Shown here piece by piece: positions 18,775-27,198 of a stretch of 64,000 nucleotides of DNA (its first letter is position 1; the number at the start of each line of letters is the position of its first letter). The stretch lies in NCBI RefSeq assembly GCF_001434315.1, contig NZ_AZFE01000031.1:62001-126000 (forward strand), given 5' to 3'. The position numbers were made by a program, and so were the translations under genes. The DNA comes from Paucilactobacillus oligofermentans DSM 15707 = LMG 22743 (lineage in GTDB: Bacteria > Bacillota > Bacilli > Lactobacillales > Lactobacillaceae). Below the pieces are notes generated by a model. The model worked only from the letters and a program-made list of their open reading frames with translations, did not search any database and was not told where the DNA came from.

Positions 18775-18810
18775 AAATAGCTTCCAATCATAATTGATTG
18801 AAAGCTATTT
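18775..18810. terminator. Bidirectional terminator between the ABC operon and the glycosyltransferase operon
   Basis: 16-base arms with one mismatch (AAATAGCTTCCAATCA and TGATTGAAAGCTATTT), a 4-base loop and a T-run after, between two convergent operons. Confidence 0.9.
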
Positions 18811-18814
18811 TTAA

Positions 18815-20125
18815 TTATTTAACTATACTCTGGCGTTTAGGACTTTCCCAAGTTCCTGATCCTTTACCTAAAACAGTCTTTACAGCCGGAATAAAGGTAG
18901 CAATAATCGTTAATGGATTAACCATCCAATAACCTAACATGTAAAGTGGTGCAAATGGAAAATACTTCAACTTAGCTCCACTGTGATCTAGTATTAATGC
19001 CGTTAATAACTGTAATGATCCTGCAAATAATTCAAACGTTACCAAAATAAATGATAGATAAACGGTTAATATTGCTTGATCATAATCACCTTGTATCAAG
19101 AACCAGATAATGGCCGCCCAAAAGAGAACTGTTGAAATAACAAAGAAAAATGCCCATACAACTGACAGAGTTGCATCGATAAACATCGACATTTGATAGC
19201 GTCGTTTAATTGGATGTAACAAGAAGCTATGGATATTTGCTAACCAGACTTCCGTTCCACCTTGTGCCCAACGTTTACGTTGCTTAAACAAATCACCGAG
19301 TGTTTCTGGAACATTCATATGGAAAATGATATTTGGTGCAAACCGCGGAACACTACCACTAACTTGATGATCCCATGCAATACTAATATCTTCTGTTGCA
19401 CGATCTTGACGAAAGCCACCAACCCCTATCAAGAAATCTTTTTGATATAAAGTGTTAGCACCACTATATGCATACATTGAATCGTTAATAGCGGTTTGAC
19501 TTCGCTTAATTACTCCAACAATACTAGAAAATTCAACTGTTTGTGATTTCCCTAATAATGACGAGCGATTTTGTACATCCATATTAGCTGTTACAGCAGC
19601 AGTATTAAGATCTTGATCATGAATAAAGAAATTCATGTATTTCATTAATGCATCTGGTTCTGGAATCGTATCTGCATCGTTACTTAGGATATACTCACCA
19701 CGTGCGAAATGAATTCCAATATTAAACGCATGTGCCTTACCTTTATTTTTAACAATTTCGACCGTTCTTAGACGATGATATTTATACTGTAATTTCTGAA
19801 TAATATTCGCTGTTTCATCAGTTGAACCATCATTCATAACTAACACTTCAAAATTCGTATAATTCAAGTTATCAAATAAATAAGTGATAGTTTCACTCAA
19901 CATAATTTCTTCATTGTGAGCTGGAATCATAATTGTTACAAATGGTTGTTGAGATGGATCAAGGTTCGTCCAGTTATCATCGCGCTTATTCGTTTTAATA
20001 TATTTATATGATAGTGCACCCCAAAACCAAAAGAAAGCTCCACCAATCGGATATAAACACAACACTAATAAGGCAATCCTTACTATTTGGCTCAGTAGGC
20101 CATTCCCAAATATTTGCTCAATCAT
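18815..20125 (-). CDS. GT2 exopolysaccharide synthase, PgaC/IcaA-like
   Basis: A 436-residue processive family 2 glycosyltransferase in the membrane, the type that makes poly-beta-1,6-N-acetylglucosamine or related polymers. Motifs in order: an N-terminal membrane helix, a nucleotide-sugar site (MNDGSTDET), the DAD motif (SNDADTIPEP), and QRKRWAQGG, the acceptor/processivity motif, followed by several membrane helices. No PilZ domain is attached, unlike BcsA. The frame opens at 20170, but ATG 20125, 10 bases after AGGGGG, overlaps the preceding gene by 8 bases and suits coupling. Product identity is inferred. Confidence 0.85.
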   Translation of the reverse strand: MIEQIFGNGLLSQIVRIALLVLCLYPIGGAFFWFWGALSYKYIKTNKRDDNWTNLDPSQQPFVTIMIPAHNEEIMLSETITYLFDNLNYTNFEVLVMNDGSTDETANIIQKLQYKYHRLRTVEIVKNKGKAHAFNIGIHFARGEYILSNDADTIPEPDALMKYMNFFIHDQDLNTAAVTANMDVQNRSSLLGKSQTVEFSSIVGVIKRSQTAINDSMYAYSGANTLYQKDFLIGVGGFRQDRATEDISIAWDHQVSGSVPRFAPNIIFHMNVPETLGDLFKQRKRWAQGGTEVWLANIHSFLLHPIKRRYQMSMFIDATLSVVWAFFFVISTVLFWAAIIWFLIQGDYDQAILTVYLSFILVTFELFAGSLQLLTALILDHSGAKLKYFPFAPLYMLGYWMVNPLTIIATFIPAVKTVLGKGSGTWESPKRQSIVK

Positions 20126-20606
20126 CTTGTTGATCCCCCTGCTTAAAAAGCTTAAGAAACTCGTTATCATCTAAATTTTGATCCGGTTCTACTCGATAAT
20201 AACTATACTTTTTACAGTCAGCACCAAACTGGTCGTTCATTAATTTACGAATTAATTTTCGCCGACGAATTTGTTCATTTGGATCATAGGTTGGCCACTT
20301 ATCAACCACACGATTACGTTTATGATTTTGCAAAATTGCCATGGTAATTGCATAAAATCCAGCCACTAAAAAAGTACAAAATAAAATAGTACCAAAAAAA
20401 TGAATTTCATATATTCCGACTTTAGATTTCCAAAATCGAAAAACTTCATGATGATAAAAACCGGTAAATGACAAAATTGTAATCGTAATTGGAACAATTG
20501 CTACAATCCAACTGATCAAAACCACAATTCCTTCTCGCGTCTTGAGTCCCATATGGCCTTTATCAAAAAAATCATCAGTATATAATTGTGAATTATTTTT
20601 TTTCAT
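20118..20606 (-). CDS. Small two-helix membrane protein, PgaD-like position
   Basis: 162 residues, with two strong membrane helices (about residues 25-50 and 70-95) and a charged cytosolic tail with basic clusters (EQIRRRKLIRKL). It is not recognisably homologous by eye to a named family, but its topology, size and place directly beside the synthase match the PgaD/IcaD accessory subunit. It overlaps the synthase gene by 8 bases and follows the 20608 gene by one base. The role as a subunit is inference. Confidence 0.6.
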   Translation of the reverse strand: MKKNNSQLYTDDFFDKGHMGLKTREGIVVLISWIVAIVPITITILSFTGFYHHEVFRFWKSKVGIYEIHFFGTILFCTFLVAGFYAITMAILQNHKRNRVVDKWPTYDPNEQIRRRKLIRKLMNDQFGADCKKYSYYRVEPDQNLDDNEFLKLFKQGDQQDD

Positions 20607-20607
20607 A

Positions 20608-21390
20608 TTAGGCTACGGACTCCTTATTAGTTTGCAAAGACGTTACCATCATTAAATTTGAATCTTCAAAATTTAATTGCTTAATAAAATGTCGATTTTT
20701 TTGATCATCCTTGCCAATTAAAATTAATCTAGTCTGATGATTAGACCTATTTAATTCACGAACAATTTGATCAACATTAGTTTGGAACCAGTGACTATGT
20801 TGCACTGTTGACAATGAACATTTCATTATATCAGTCAGAGGTATTAACGTTTTAATTGCTTTCACTTTTTTTGGTGTTAACTTAGTAATATTAGATGATA
20901 AAGTGACCCCAAGTATTCGTGCCTTATACAACTTTTGTTTCAAACGCCATACTTGCATTTTATTAATTTTACCTTGTGGCGTATATTCAATAATTAATTC
21001 ACGTGTTCCAATTTTATTAATAGCATCACGAACAAAATACATAAATTCAGAACTCATAATTTGGTGATAATTAAGATTAATGATAAATGCTCTTTGCGAT
21101 TCAATTGATTGACCAGATAATTCTTGCAGCAACAACATAATTTGATGTAATGATATTGATTCATCATCACTATTTTCCCACTGACCATTTTCATTTTTTC
21201 GCTGTAGGATACATTCAGAACCGACATTTTGTTGATACCAATCTGTTCGTGTTTGAATGACATACCGTAAATTTACCGGTCTTGCTAATACTCTTCGTTG
21301 AAACCCAACAAAAACAATTGCAAACACAATAAAAATAACTAACAGCACCAAGCTGCCTATTACAAATTCTTTTTCCCCATACGTGAGCAT
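20608..21390 (-). CDS. Membrane-anchored degenerate EAL-like protein
   Basis: 260 residues: one N-terminal membrane helix (about 10-28) and a cytosolic domain. From about residue 105, the order of pieces follows an EAL domain: INLNYHQI (like VNLSARQL), RELIIEYTPQ (like LELEITES), the ARILGVTLSS segment (like LRALGVRLALDDFG), IPLTDIMKCS (like LPVDILKID) and TRLILIGKDDQ (like VVAEGVET). The catalytic EAL, DDFG and KID residues are missing. If correct, it cannot cleave c-di-GMP and would be a binding or structural regulator of the synthase. First gene of the operon; no GGDEF protein is in the window. Confidence 0.5.
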   Translation of the reverse strand: MLTYGEKEFVIGSLVLLVIFIVFAIVFVGFQRRVLARPVNLRYVIQTRTDWYQQNVGSECILQRKNENGQWENSDDESISLHQIMLLLQELSGQSIESQRAFIINLNYHQIMSSEFMYFVRDAINKIGTRELIIEYTPQGKINKMQVWRLKQKLYKARILGVTLSSNITKLTPKKVKAIKTLIPLTDIMKCSLSTVQHSHWFQTNVDQIVRELNRSNHQTRLILIGKDDQKNRHFIKQLNFEDSNLMMVTSLQTNKESVA

Positions 21391-21867
21391 TACTTTCTCC
21401 TTATATACATTCTAAAAATCGTCACAATATTATCTTTTATTTTACCGCTACTTGTTTATAATTGCACAAAAAAAGTATATGGCATACACTCTTGAATAGC
21501 TACCACACACTTAATCATCATATTATTTTATCATTCAATAAAGATACCTGAATATTTCGTAACGTGGGGATATTAATTAAGCGGATATCTTGTCAACCTC
21601 TTTAACAATCATGTCTTAAAGCTATCTATTAACTAACCTTAATATTAAACAACATACTTTCATTGTTATTTAATTAACCATATCCAATTAAAATATTTTC
21701 CAAAAAATGAATCAATTAAAATGAAAATCTTTATCACAATATAAAAACGGTTAATAAAACACACCACGTTAAATTAGATTAATATTATTCAAACCATTAT
21801 TAACGAGAATCATTAGCTATGAGCTAAATATTTATGTAGTATTAAAATAAATATAATAATAAATCAG
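21391..21867. other. Gene-free AT-rich stretch
   Basis: 477 bases with no frame of convincing length or composition on either strand. It contains the upstream region of the exopolysaccharide operon at its low-coordinate end and the 3' side of the 21868 gene at its high end. No terminator hairpin with a T-run was obvious. A GGATAT...GGATAT direct repeat near 21570-21585 is minor. I see nothing else definite. Confidence 0.4.
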
Positions 21868-22191
21868 TTACATATGCTTATCAAAATGAATAATCACCAG
21901 ATACTCAACTACATGACCAAAAATAATCAATAATAGTGCGACCGATGCAACGCGATCAAGTCTAACCATAACCAACGAATTACTAAATAACAAAACCACC
22001 TGTATCAAAGCTACCAATATTAATATATATTCAAAATATCTTTTCGTGGCATTTCCAGCCATTAACTTAATCTGCAGCCAACGCTCATCATCTTGATATT
22101 CATTTTGTAGTTTTTGTACCGTAACTTTTGCATAAATCGCAAGTGAAACCACTACCACTAACATAATTAACATACTAATTTTGTATACCAT
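21868..22191 (-). CDS. Small membrane protein paired with XRE regulator
   Basis: 107 residues with three predicted membrane helices (about 5-22, 55-72 and 80-100) and a short charged loop after the first helix. Its start codon overlaps the stop of the XRE regulator gene (TAATG arrangement), and GAGGAGG lies before it within the regulator gene. Pairs of a short XRE repressor and a small multi-span protein of unknown function are common in Firmicutes. The function is not known; signal sensing or an envelope role can only be guessed. Confidence 0.7.
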   Translation of the reverse strand: MVYKISMLIMLVVVVSLAIYAKVTVQKLQNEYQDDERWLQIKLMAGNATKRYFEYILILVALIQVVLLFSNSLVMVRLDRVASVALLLIIFGHVVEYLVIIHFDKHM

Positions 22192-22391
22192 TACTCTTCC
22201 TCCTCATAAAAAACTTCTTCAATTTGAGAATTAAACACTTTAGCAATTTTAAAAGCTAATTCTAATGACGGTAAATATTTATATTTTTCAATTGAAATTA
22301 CCGCTTGCCTAGAAATATTCAACTGACTTGCTAAATCAGCCTGGGTCCAGTTGTTACCAACACGAAATACTTTAACTTTGTTCTTTATCAA
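22191..22391 (-). CDS. Small XRE-family transcriptional regulator
   Basis: About 66 residues, nearly all helix-turn-helix: IKNKVKVFRVGNNWTQADL...NISRQAVISIEK, then FKIAKVFNSQIEEVF. This matches the short YozG-like XRE regulators, which usually begin (M)IKNKV. I therefore place the start at TTG 22391; the longer frame from GTG 22421 would lie inside an operator. An AGGTG site is just upstream. Two copies of an 18-base operator-like site flank its promoter, suggesting autoregulation together with the membrane protein gene that follows. Confidence 0.8.
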   Translation of the reverse strand: MIKNKVKVFRVGNNWTQADLASQLNISRQAVISIEKYKYLPSLELAFKIAKVFNSQIEEVFYEEEE

Positions 22392-22412
22392 TGTAACACC
22401 TACTTTACTAAA

Positions 22413-22476
22413 TGTAATCACTTGTTTACATCTGAAGTATAACTCTCAAATTTCAAAATGTAAACAAGTGATTACA
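22413..22476 (-). promoter_or_regulatory. Promoter of the XRE-membrane pair with two inverted operator copies
   Basis: TGTAATCACTTGTTTACA (22413-22430) and TGTAAACAAGTGATTACA (22459-22476) are exact reverse complements, and each is itself an imperfect palindrome. On the minus strand a promoter lies between them: -35 TTTACA (22459-22464) inside the first operator, a 17-base spacer, and -10 TATACT (22436-22441), with the transcription start expected near 22429 in the second operator. This is a textbook layout for autorepression by the XRE protein, though the binding is inferred. Confidence 0.7.
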
Positions 22477-22479
22477 AAA

Positions 22480-22509
22480 AAACACCTAATCAATTAAGAT
22501 TAGATGTTT
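22480..22509 (-). terminator. Terminator after the RNA methyltransferase gene
   Basis: 12-base arms AAACACCTAATC and GATTAGATGTTT with one G-T pair and a 6-base loop; on the minus strand a T-run follows. It lies a few bases after the stop at 22515. Confidence 0.8.
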
Positions 22510-22514
22510 TACTT

Positions 22515-23879
22515 TTAACGTTCTAGTACTGTAATACTTTCAATATGTGTTGTTTGTGGGAATTGATCAACTGGTTGAATTGGTTGGTTAACTGAATATC
22601 CTTGGTCTTTCAACAAAGTAATATCCCGAACCAAAGTAGCTGGATTACAACTGACATACACAATCTTCTTTGGCTTCATTTCACCGGTAGCTTCAATAAA
22701 TTCTGGTGCAAGACCCTTACGTGGTGGATCAACTACCAATACATCTGGATCTAGTCCATCTTCAGCCCATTTTTTCATTTGGATTTCGGCCATTTCAACG
22801 ACGAATTCAGCATTTTTGATACCATTCTTTTTGGCATTTAATTTTGCATCTTGGACTGCAGAAGAAACAACTTCAACGCCATAAACTTTTTTAGCATGAC
22901 TAGCCATTGCTAATGAAATAGTACCAATTCCACTATACGCATCAATAACCGTTTCCTTACCAGTTAAACCGGCTTGTTCAATGGCACTAGCATATAGCTT
23001 TTCAGTTTGTTGTGGATTAACTTGATAAAATGATGATGGTGAAATTGCAAAGTTCAAACCAAGTAATTGATCTTCAATGGTATCAGTTCCCCATAATTTA
23101 CGATTTTCACGACCTAGTAAAACATTAGTATCTTCTGCATTAATATTTTGGAAAATACTTTTTACTTCTGGTAATGCAGCACGAATATCTTCAACTAGTT
23201 GTTCTTTGATTGGTAACTTTTTACCATTAGTAACAAAGACAACCATCATTTCATGACTGTAATAACCACGACGAACCATTACTGTTCGTACAACACCCTT
23301 TTTGGTAGCTTCATTGTAAGGCTTGATATGATACTTACGAATCATGTCACGCAAGACAATAATTGCTTCATCTAATTTAGGATCTTGAATATAGTAATCT
23401 TCAATTGGCACAACGTTATGACTACCACGCTTATAAAAGCCGGTTTCAACAACCCCGTTTATGTCACGAACTGGAACTTGTGCTTTATTTCGATAATGAT
23501 ATGGTGTTTCCATTCCAATGGTTGCTAAAACTGGAATATCAAGATGTTCTTTTTTAAGTAATTCTTCAATTTGATGTTGTTTAAATGTTAGTTGAGCTGA
23601 ATATGCTAAATGTTGTAAAGGTGCAATTCCGGTTTGAGTATATTGCTTATCCTTTACTTCAACTCGGTCTGGACTAGTTTTAATCCAATTAATTGGCTTA
23701 CCAAATGCATAAGTCTTTGAAACTTTGATTACACGGAAATGAATTTCTTCACCTGGAAGTGTATTATCAACAAAGATTGGATACTTATCAATCTTAATGA
23801 CACCCATGCCTTGATAAGTTAGATCAGTAACAATACCGGTATAAGTTTCATTTTTTGTAACGGGTGCTTGAAATTTCAT
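22515..23879 (-). CDS. rlmD: 23S rRNA (uracil-C5)-methyltransferase, RlmD/RlmCD family
   Basis: SAM-dependent uracil-5-methyltransferase acting on 23S rRNA. The N-terminal TRAM domain is followed by the methyltransferase domain with VIDAYSGIGTISL (SAM binding), VVDPPRKGL, and the catalytic cysteine in YVSCNPATLVRDI. No N-terminal 4Fe-4S cysteine set is present, as is usual in Gram-positives. Length 454. The frame opens at 23909, but ATG 23879 follows AGAGGAG and gives MKFQAPVTKN. It lies downstream of the sulfoquinovosidase-like gene after about 110 bases. In Bacillus the homologue modifies both U747 and U1939; which applies here is unknown. Confidence 0.9.
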   Translation of the reverse strand: MKFQAPVTKNETYTGIVTDLTYQGMGVIKIDKYPIFVDNTLPGEEIHFRVIKVSKTYAFGKPINWIKTSPDRVEVKDKQYTQTGIAPLQHLAYSAQLTFKQHQIEELLKKEHLDIPVLATIGMETPYHYRNKAQVPVRDINGVVETGFYKRGSHNVVPIEDYYIQDPKLDEAIIVLRDMIRKYHIKPYNEATKKGVVRTVMVRRGYYSHEMMVVFVTNGKKLPIKEQLVEDIRAALPEVKSIFQNINAEDTNVLLGRENRKLWGTDTIEDQLLGLNFAISPSSFYQVNPQQTEKLYASAIEQAGLTGKETVIDAYSGIGTISLAMASHAKKVYGVEVVSSAVQDAKLNAKKNGIKNAEFVVEMAEIQMKKWAEDGLDPDVLVVDPPRKGLAPEFIEATGEMKPKKIVYVSCNPATLVRDITLLKDQGYSVNQPIQPVDQFPQTTHIESITVLER

Positions 23880-23992
23880 ATTTTCTCCTCTGAGCTTTTC
23901 GACGCTCACGATTTTAATTATGCCCCATATTTAGGCAACTAATATATTATACACTGCCAATAATTAAAAAGCGATTCAGAATTGTTAATTGT

Positions 23993-26014
23993 TTAATATT
24001 TATCAGTAATAGTTTCAAATACATCAGCATAAGCAGAGTTTTTACGATAAAAGACTGCCGGTTGTCCGATCGGTACTTCAATCGTATAATTACCGCCTTG
24101 ATATTCAACTCCCGACCAAAGGTGAATCCAATTATCGTCTGGTAAGTAAACATCCCAAGTGGCTTGACATTCATCGTAAACTGGAGCGACTAATACATCC
24201 GGTCCAAATAAATATTCATATTTAATATCATAAGCCGCTTTATCGGCTTCGTATTCAATAAAAAGTGGTCTTTTTACAGGGATTCCTAATTCTGTATTTT
24301 CCCGAACCACAGCCTGACGATATGATGTTAAATCAGTAAAAACATTCGTACACATAGCTAAATGATGTATTGCTTCATCATCATCCCAAACTTGAAAATT
24401 TTCAGTTGGTCGATTACCTTCATGCGATCGCATAAATGGCGAAAAAGTTTCCATCTCTGCCCAACGCATAAATAATTCGGGTGTCCGAACATTACCATGT
24501 AAACTTGTATAACCTCCAATATCACTATGGGTTAATCCCATCCCAGTCATTCCAACTGATAGTGCTGCAGGAATCGTTGACGCTAATCCATCATCGAGAC
24601 TCCAATTAACACTTTGATCACCAGCCCATAGCATGGGACAATATTGTTGACTGCCAGCTGTCCCAGCCCGCATAAAGTAAACAATTTCGCCCAGCTTGTC
24701 CGACTCTTTAACTGCTTCATAATTACATTTTGCCCATAGCATTGGCCACTGATTGTGGCGAATCATCGGATCAGAGCCATCATATAAAACGACATCAATC
24801 GGTAAATATTCACCGAAATCTGCCATCCAACCATCACACCCAAAATCAATTAGATTAGTTTTAATTAAATTTTTAAACCAGTTAAACGCTGCCGGATTTG
24901 TAAAATCAACCACCCCACAGTTAAACTCACCAAAATCAACGAGATAAATATCACCATCATGATTCCTAGCAAAATAGTTATGATTAGCGGCCTCCAAATA
25001 TAATTCGCTTGTATTAACTAGATACGGATTAATATACGATAAGAATCTAATTCCTTCCTTTTTCCAATCATTAATTTTAGTATCTAAGCCAGGATATAGC
25101 TTCGGATCCCATTGCCAATTCCAGAAATTACGTTTTCCAAAACTCGTCTGTTGTGTACCTTCCCAGTCTTGACAAAATACTCCGGCAATTTTCACTCCTG
25201 CCTTTCGTAATTTATCGACGGTTTCATACGTTCTTGCTGTTCCGCCTTGAATTCCCAACAATAATCCTTGATCAGTCCATTCTGGCAATCCTGGTTGACG
25301 ACCCAATAAATTGGTTAGCTTTACTAGTAGATCCTTATAAGTTTCAGCTGTTTCAAAGATTAATGACTCTGGAATCCCCCAGTATTGTAGTTCATGGAAA
25401 TCAGCATTACGAAAATCAAAATCGGCATAAACATATGAATTAGTATGACAATAATATTTTTCAGTGGAAATGAAAGTTGGTTCAGGAAAATTAGTCGTAT
25501 AATAATCCCCACCGGCTTGATCCTGGGTGTCGGCTTTAAAAGTTGTCATCGTATTCTTATTTCGCCCAATACCAGGTTCTGAAGTCCATAATGGGAAATG
25601 TTGGCCACGCAAATTAAAATACGATAGTTGTTCACCGCAACCATAAATCTTGTCCTCTGCTTGTGCTGGTAACCTAAGCCATAGTCGATTGTAAGAATCC
25701 TCGCTTACTGTTAAATTAAGGATTAATCGTCCAAACGAATCTAATGAGGCCTTGATTTTCAATAACGACTCTTGTCCATTTGAGCTTAAATTAAAAATAA
25801 AACTATCACTAGTTTCTGTAATTTCAAAATGATTCAGGGGAATTCGGCTAATTACATAATCTTCAATTTTAAAATTGCCGCGGTACATCTTTATATTTTC
25901 ATCACCTTGCCCAATAAATGCAAATGCTTCATTCGTTGCATAACTTAATATTTGGCGATTGTTATAAAATAATGTTTGGTACTTAAATACCAATGAGTTA
26001 CCATTTTTTTCCAT
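23993..26014 (-). CDS. yihQ: GH31 sulfoquinovosidase (YihQ/SftG-like)
   Basis: Retaining alpha-glycosidase of GH31. Along its whole length it follows the E. coli YihQ pattern (YGCGEQLSYFNLRG, AGGDYYTTNFPEPT, WMADFGEYLP, GDQSV, HSDIGGYTS). Counted from the longest frame (start 26032), the nucleophile is Asp405 and the acid/base Asp472. The sulfoquinovose-recognition set is complete: Gln262, Gln288, Arg301, Trp304 and Tyr508, the QQRWY version. Its expected role is to release sulfoquinovose from sulfolipid glycosides. No signal peptide, so intracellular. ATG 26014 fits AGAGGA best (673 residues). No sulfoglycolysis genes are adjacent. A generic alpha-glucosidase would lack the Arg-Trp pair. Confidence 0.88.
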   Translation of the reverse strand: MEKNGNSLVFKYQTLFYNNRQILSYATNEAFAFIGQGDENIKMYRGNFKIEDYVISRIPLNHFEITETSDSFIFNLSSNGQESLLKIKASLDSFGRLILNLTVSEDSYNRLWLRLPAQAEDKIYGCGEQLSYFNLRGQHFPLWTSEPGIGRNKNTMTTFKADTQDQAGGDYYTTNFPEPTFISTEKYYCHTNSYVYADFDFRNADFHELQYWGIPESLIFETAETYKDLLVKLTNLLGRQPGLPEWTDQGLLLGIQGGTARTYETVDKLRKAGVKIAGVFCQDWEGTQQTSFGKRNFWNWQWDPKLYPGLDTKINDWKKEGIRFLSYINPYLVNTSELYLEAANHNYFARNHDGDIYLVDFGEFNCGVVDFTNPAAFNWFKNLIKTNLIDFGCDGWMADFGEYLPIDVVLYDGSDPMIRHNQWPMLWAKCNYEAVKESDKLGEIVYFMRAGTAGSQQYCPMLWAGDQSVNWSLDDGLASTIPAALSVGMTGMGLTHSDIGGYTSLHGNVRTPELFMRWAEMETFSPFMRSHEGNRPTENFQVWDDDEAIHHLAMCTNVFTDLTSYRQAVVRENTELGIPVKRPLFIEYEADKAAYDIKYEYLFGPDVLVAPVYDECQATWDVYLPDDNWIHLWSGVEYQGGNYTIEVPIGQPAVFYRKNSAYADVFETITDKY

Positions 26015-26118
26015 CATTTGTCCTCTTTTCAACTTAATCTAATATAGTTATTTTGCATTAAAAATTTGAACAATTTTTTTCTTTTTAGCAAAGAATGTTT
26101 GATTTCGGACAAAAAAAA

Positions 26119-26140
26119 AAACTAAACATAAGTTTAGTTT
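26119..26140. terminator. Terminator after dagK
   Basis: 9-base arms AAACTAAAC and GTTTAGTTT with a 4-base loop. A long A-run before it (a T-run on the minus strand) and a short T-run after it make it usable for dagK. Confidence 0.85.
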
Positions 26141-26148
26141 CTTTTTAA

Positions 26149-27177
26149 TTACATTTTATCAGCATTTTCAGCTGCTTTAATTTCATCAGCTGGTAATTGT
26201 TCAACCCCGGCAAGAAATTTTTCTTCAGCTTCTTGTAACTCAGCCGACATTTCTTCAGCCGTTAATGAAGGTATCACATCTAAATTAGCTACTGTTCGAA
26301 TATGACGTGCTAGATTTTCAAATTTCATGGGGGCATCCCCACCATATTCACCATCTAAGTTAATCATCATTCGATCATCAACGGGCTTTGCAGTTACCGT
26401 TGAAGTCTTACGGTAAATAATTCGTGGATCATCAACGTGTCGTCCACCATTTAATACTTTAGTTAATAGTTGCATAATTTCAACGACATTCGCAGTCTTC
26501 ACAATAATCATTGTGAACTTGCCATCATCCAAAGATGCATCTGGAACGATTTGTTCGAAACCACCAACTGAGTTAGTCAATGCCAATAGGAACATTGAGG
26601 CCTTACCTCGATATTCACCACCATCAAACTTAATGTCCATTTCGATTGGCTTAATCCGAGGCAAAAGTTCAGCCCCTTTGACGATATAAGCTAAATAACC
26701 AAATAATGACTTAGTTTGTGATGGTACATCATATGTTAATTCAGTTAGTAAACCACCACCAGCAATATTAATGAAATACTTCTTACCAGCACGACCAATA
26801 TCCATCATTAGTGTTTTATTTTTCAAAATCACCTTAGCAGCACCAACCGGATCTTCACGAGGAATCCCAAGCGCACGTGCATAATCATTAGTCGTTCCGG
26901 CAGGAATAATTGCCATCATTGGCCGGCGTCGTAAACCCGCGACTCCATTAACAACTTCATTAATCGTTCCATCTCCACCAGCAGCAACGATTAAATCAAA
27001 CCCATCTTTTGCTGCTCGCTTAGCTTCAGCTTCGGTTGATCCAGGCTCTGGAACCGTAGCATACGCACTAGTTTCATATCCTGCTTGTTCATAAATTGCA
27101 AGAATTTCAACAAGATCGCCGACTAAAGCACCACGTCCTGAAGTTGGGTTATAAATAACACGAGCTCTTTTTGACAT
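26149..27177 (-). CDS. dagK: Diacylglycerol kinase, lipid kinase family
   Basis: Phosphorylates diacylglycerol to phosphatidic acid for phospholipid recycling; soluble and membrane-associated. Motifs: RVIYNPTSGRG at the start, AAGGDGTINEVVNG (ATP site), and IPAGTTNDYARALGIPRE. The C-terminus carries an acidic tail. Length about 342. The frame opens at 27189, but MSKRARVIYN from ATG 27177 is the conserved beginning. It follows gatB by about 20 bases and ends the gatC-gatA-gatB-dagK operon. Confidence 0.93.
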   Translation of the reverse strand: MSKRARVIYNPTSGRGALVGDLVEILAIYEQAGYETSAYATVPEPGSTEAEAKRAAKDGFDLIVAAGGDGTINEVVNGVAGLRRRPMMAIIPAGTTNDYARALGIPREDPVGAAKVILKNKTLMMDIGRAGKKYFINIAGGGLLTELTYDVPSQTKSLFGYLAYIVKGAELLPRIKPIEMDIKFDGGEYRGKASMFLLALTNSVGGFEQIVPDASLDDGKFTMIIVKTANVVEIMQLLTKVLNGGRHVDDPRIIYRKTSTVTAKPVDDRMMINLDGEYGGDAPMKFENLARHIRTVANLDVIPSLTAEEMSAELQEAEEKFLAGVEQLPADEIKAAENADKM

Positions 27178-27198
27178 ATTTAGTCCCATCCTTACCGT

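Noticed and set aside
18815-20125. Cellulose synthase (BcsA)
   Set aside because: No PilZ domain is present and the size and small partner suit PgaC/IcaA-type synthases better.
23993-26014. Generic GH31 alpha-glucosidase reading
   Set aside because: The Arg301-Trp304-Tyr508 and Gln262/Gln288 set matches sulfoquinovosidases and would be unusual in ordinary alpha-glucosidases.
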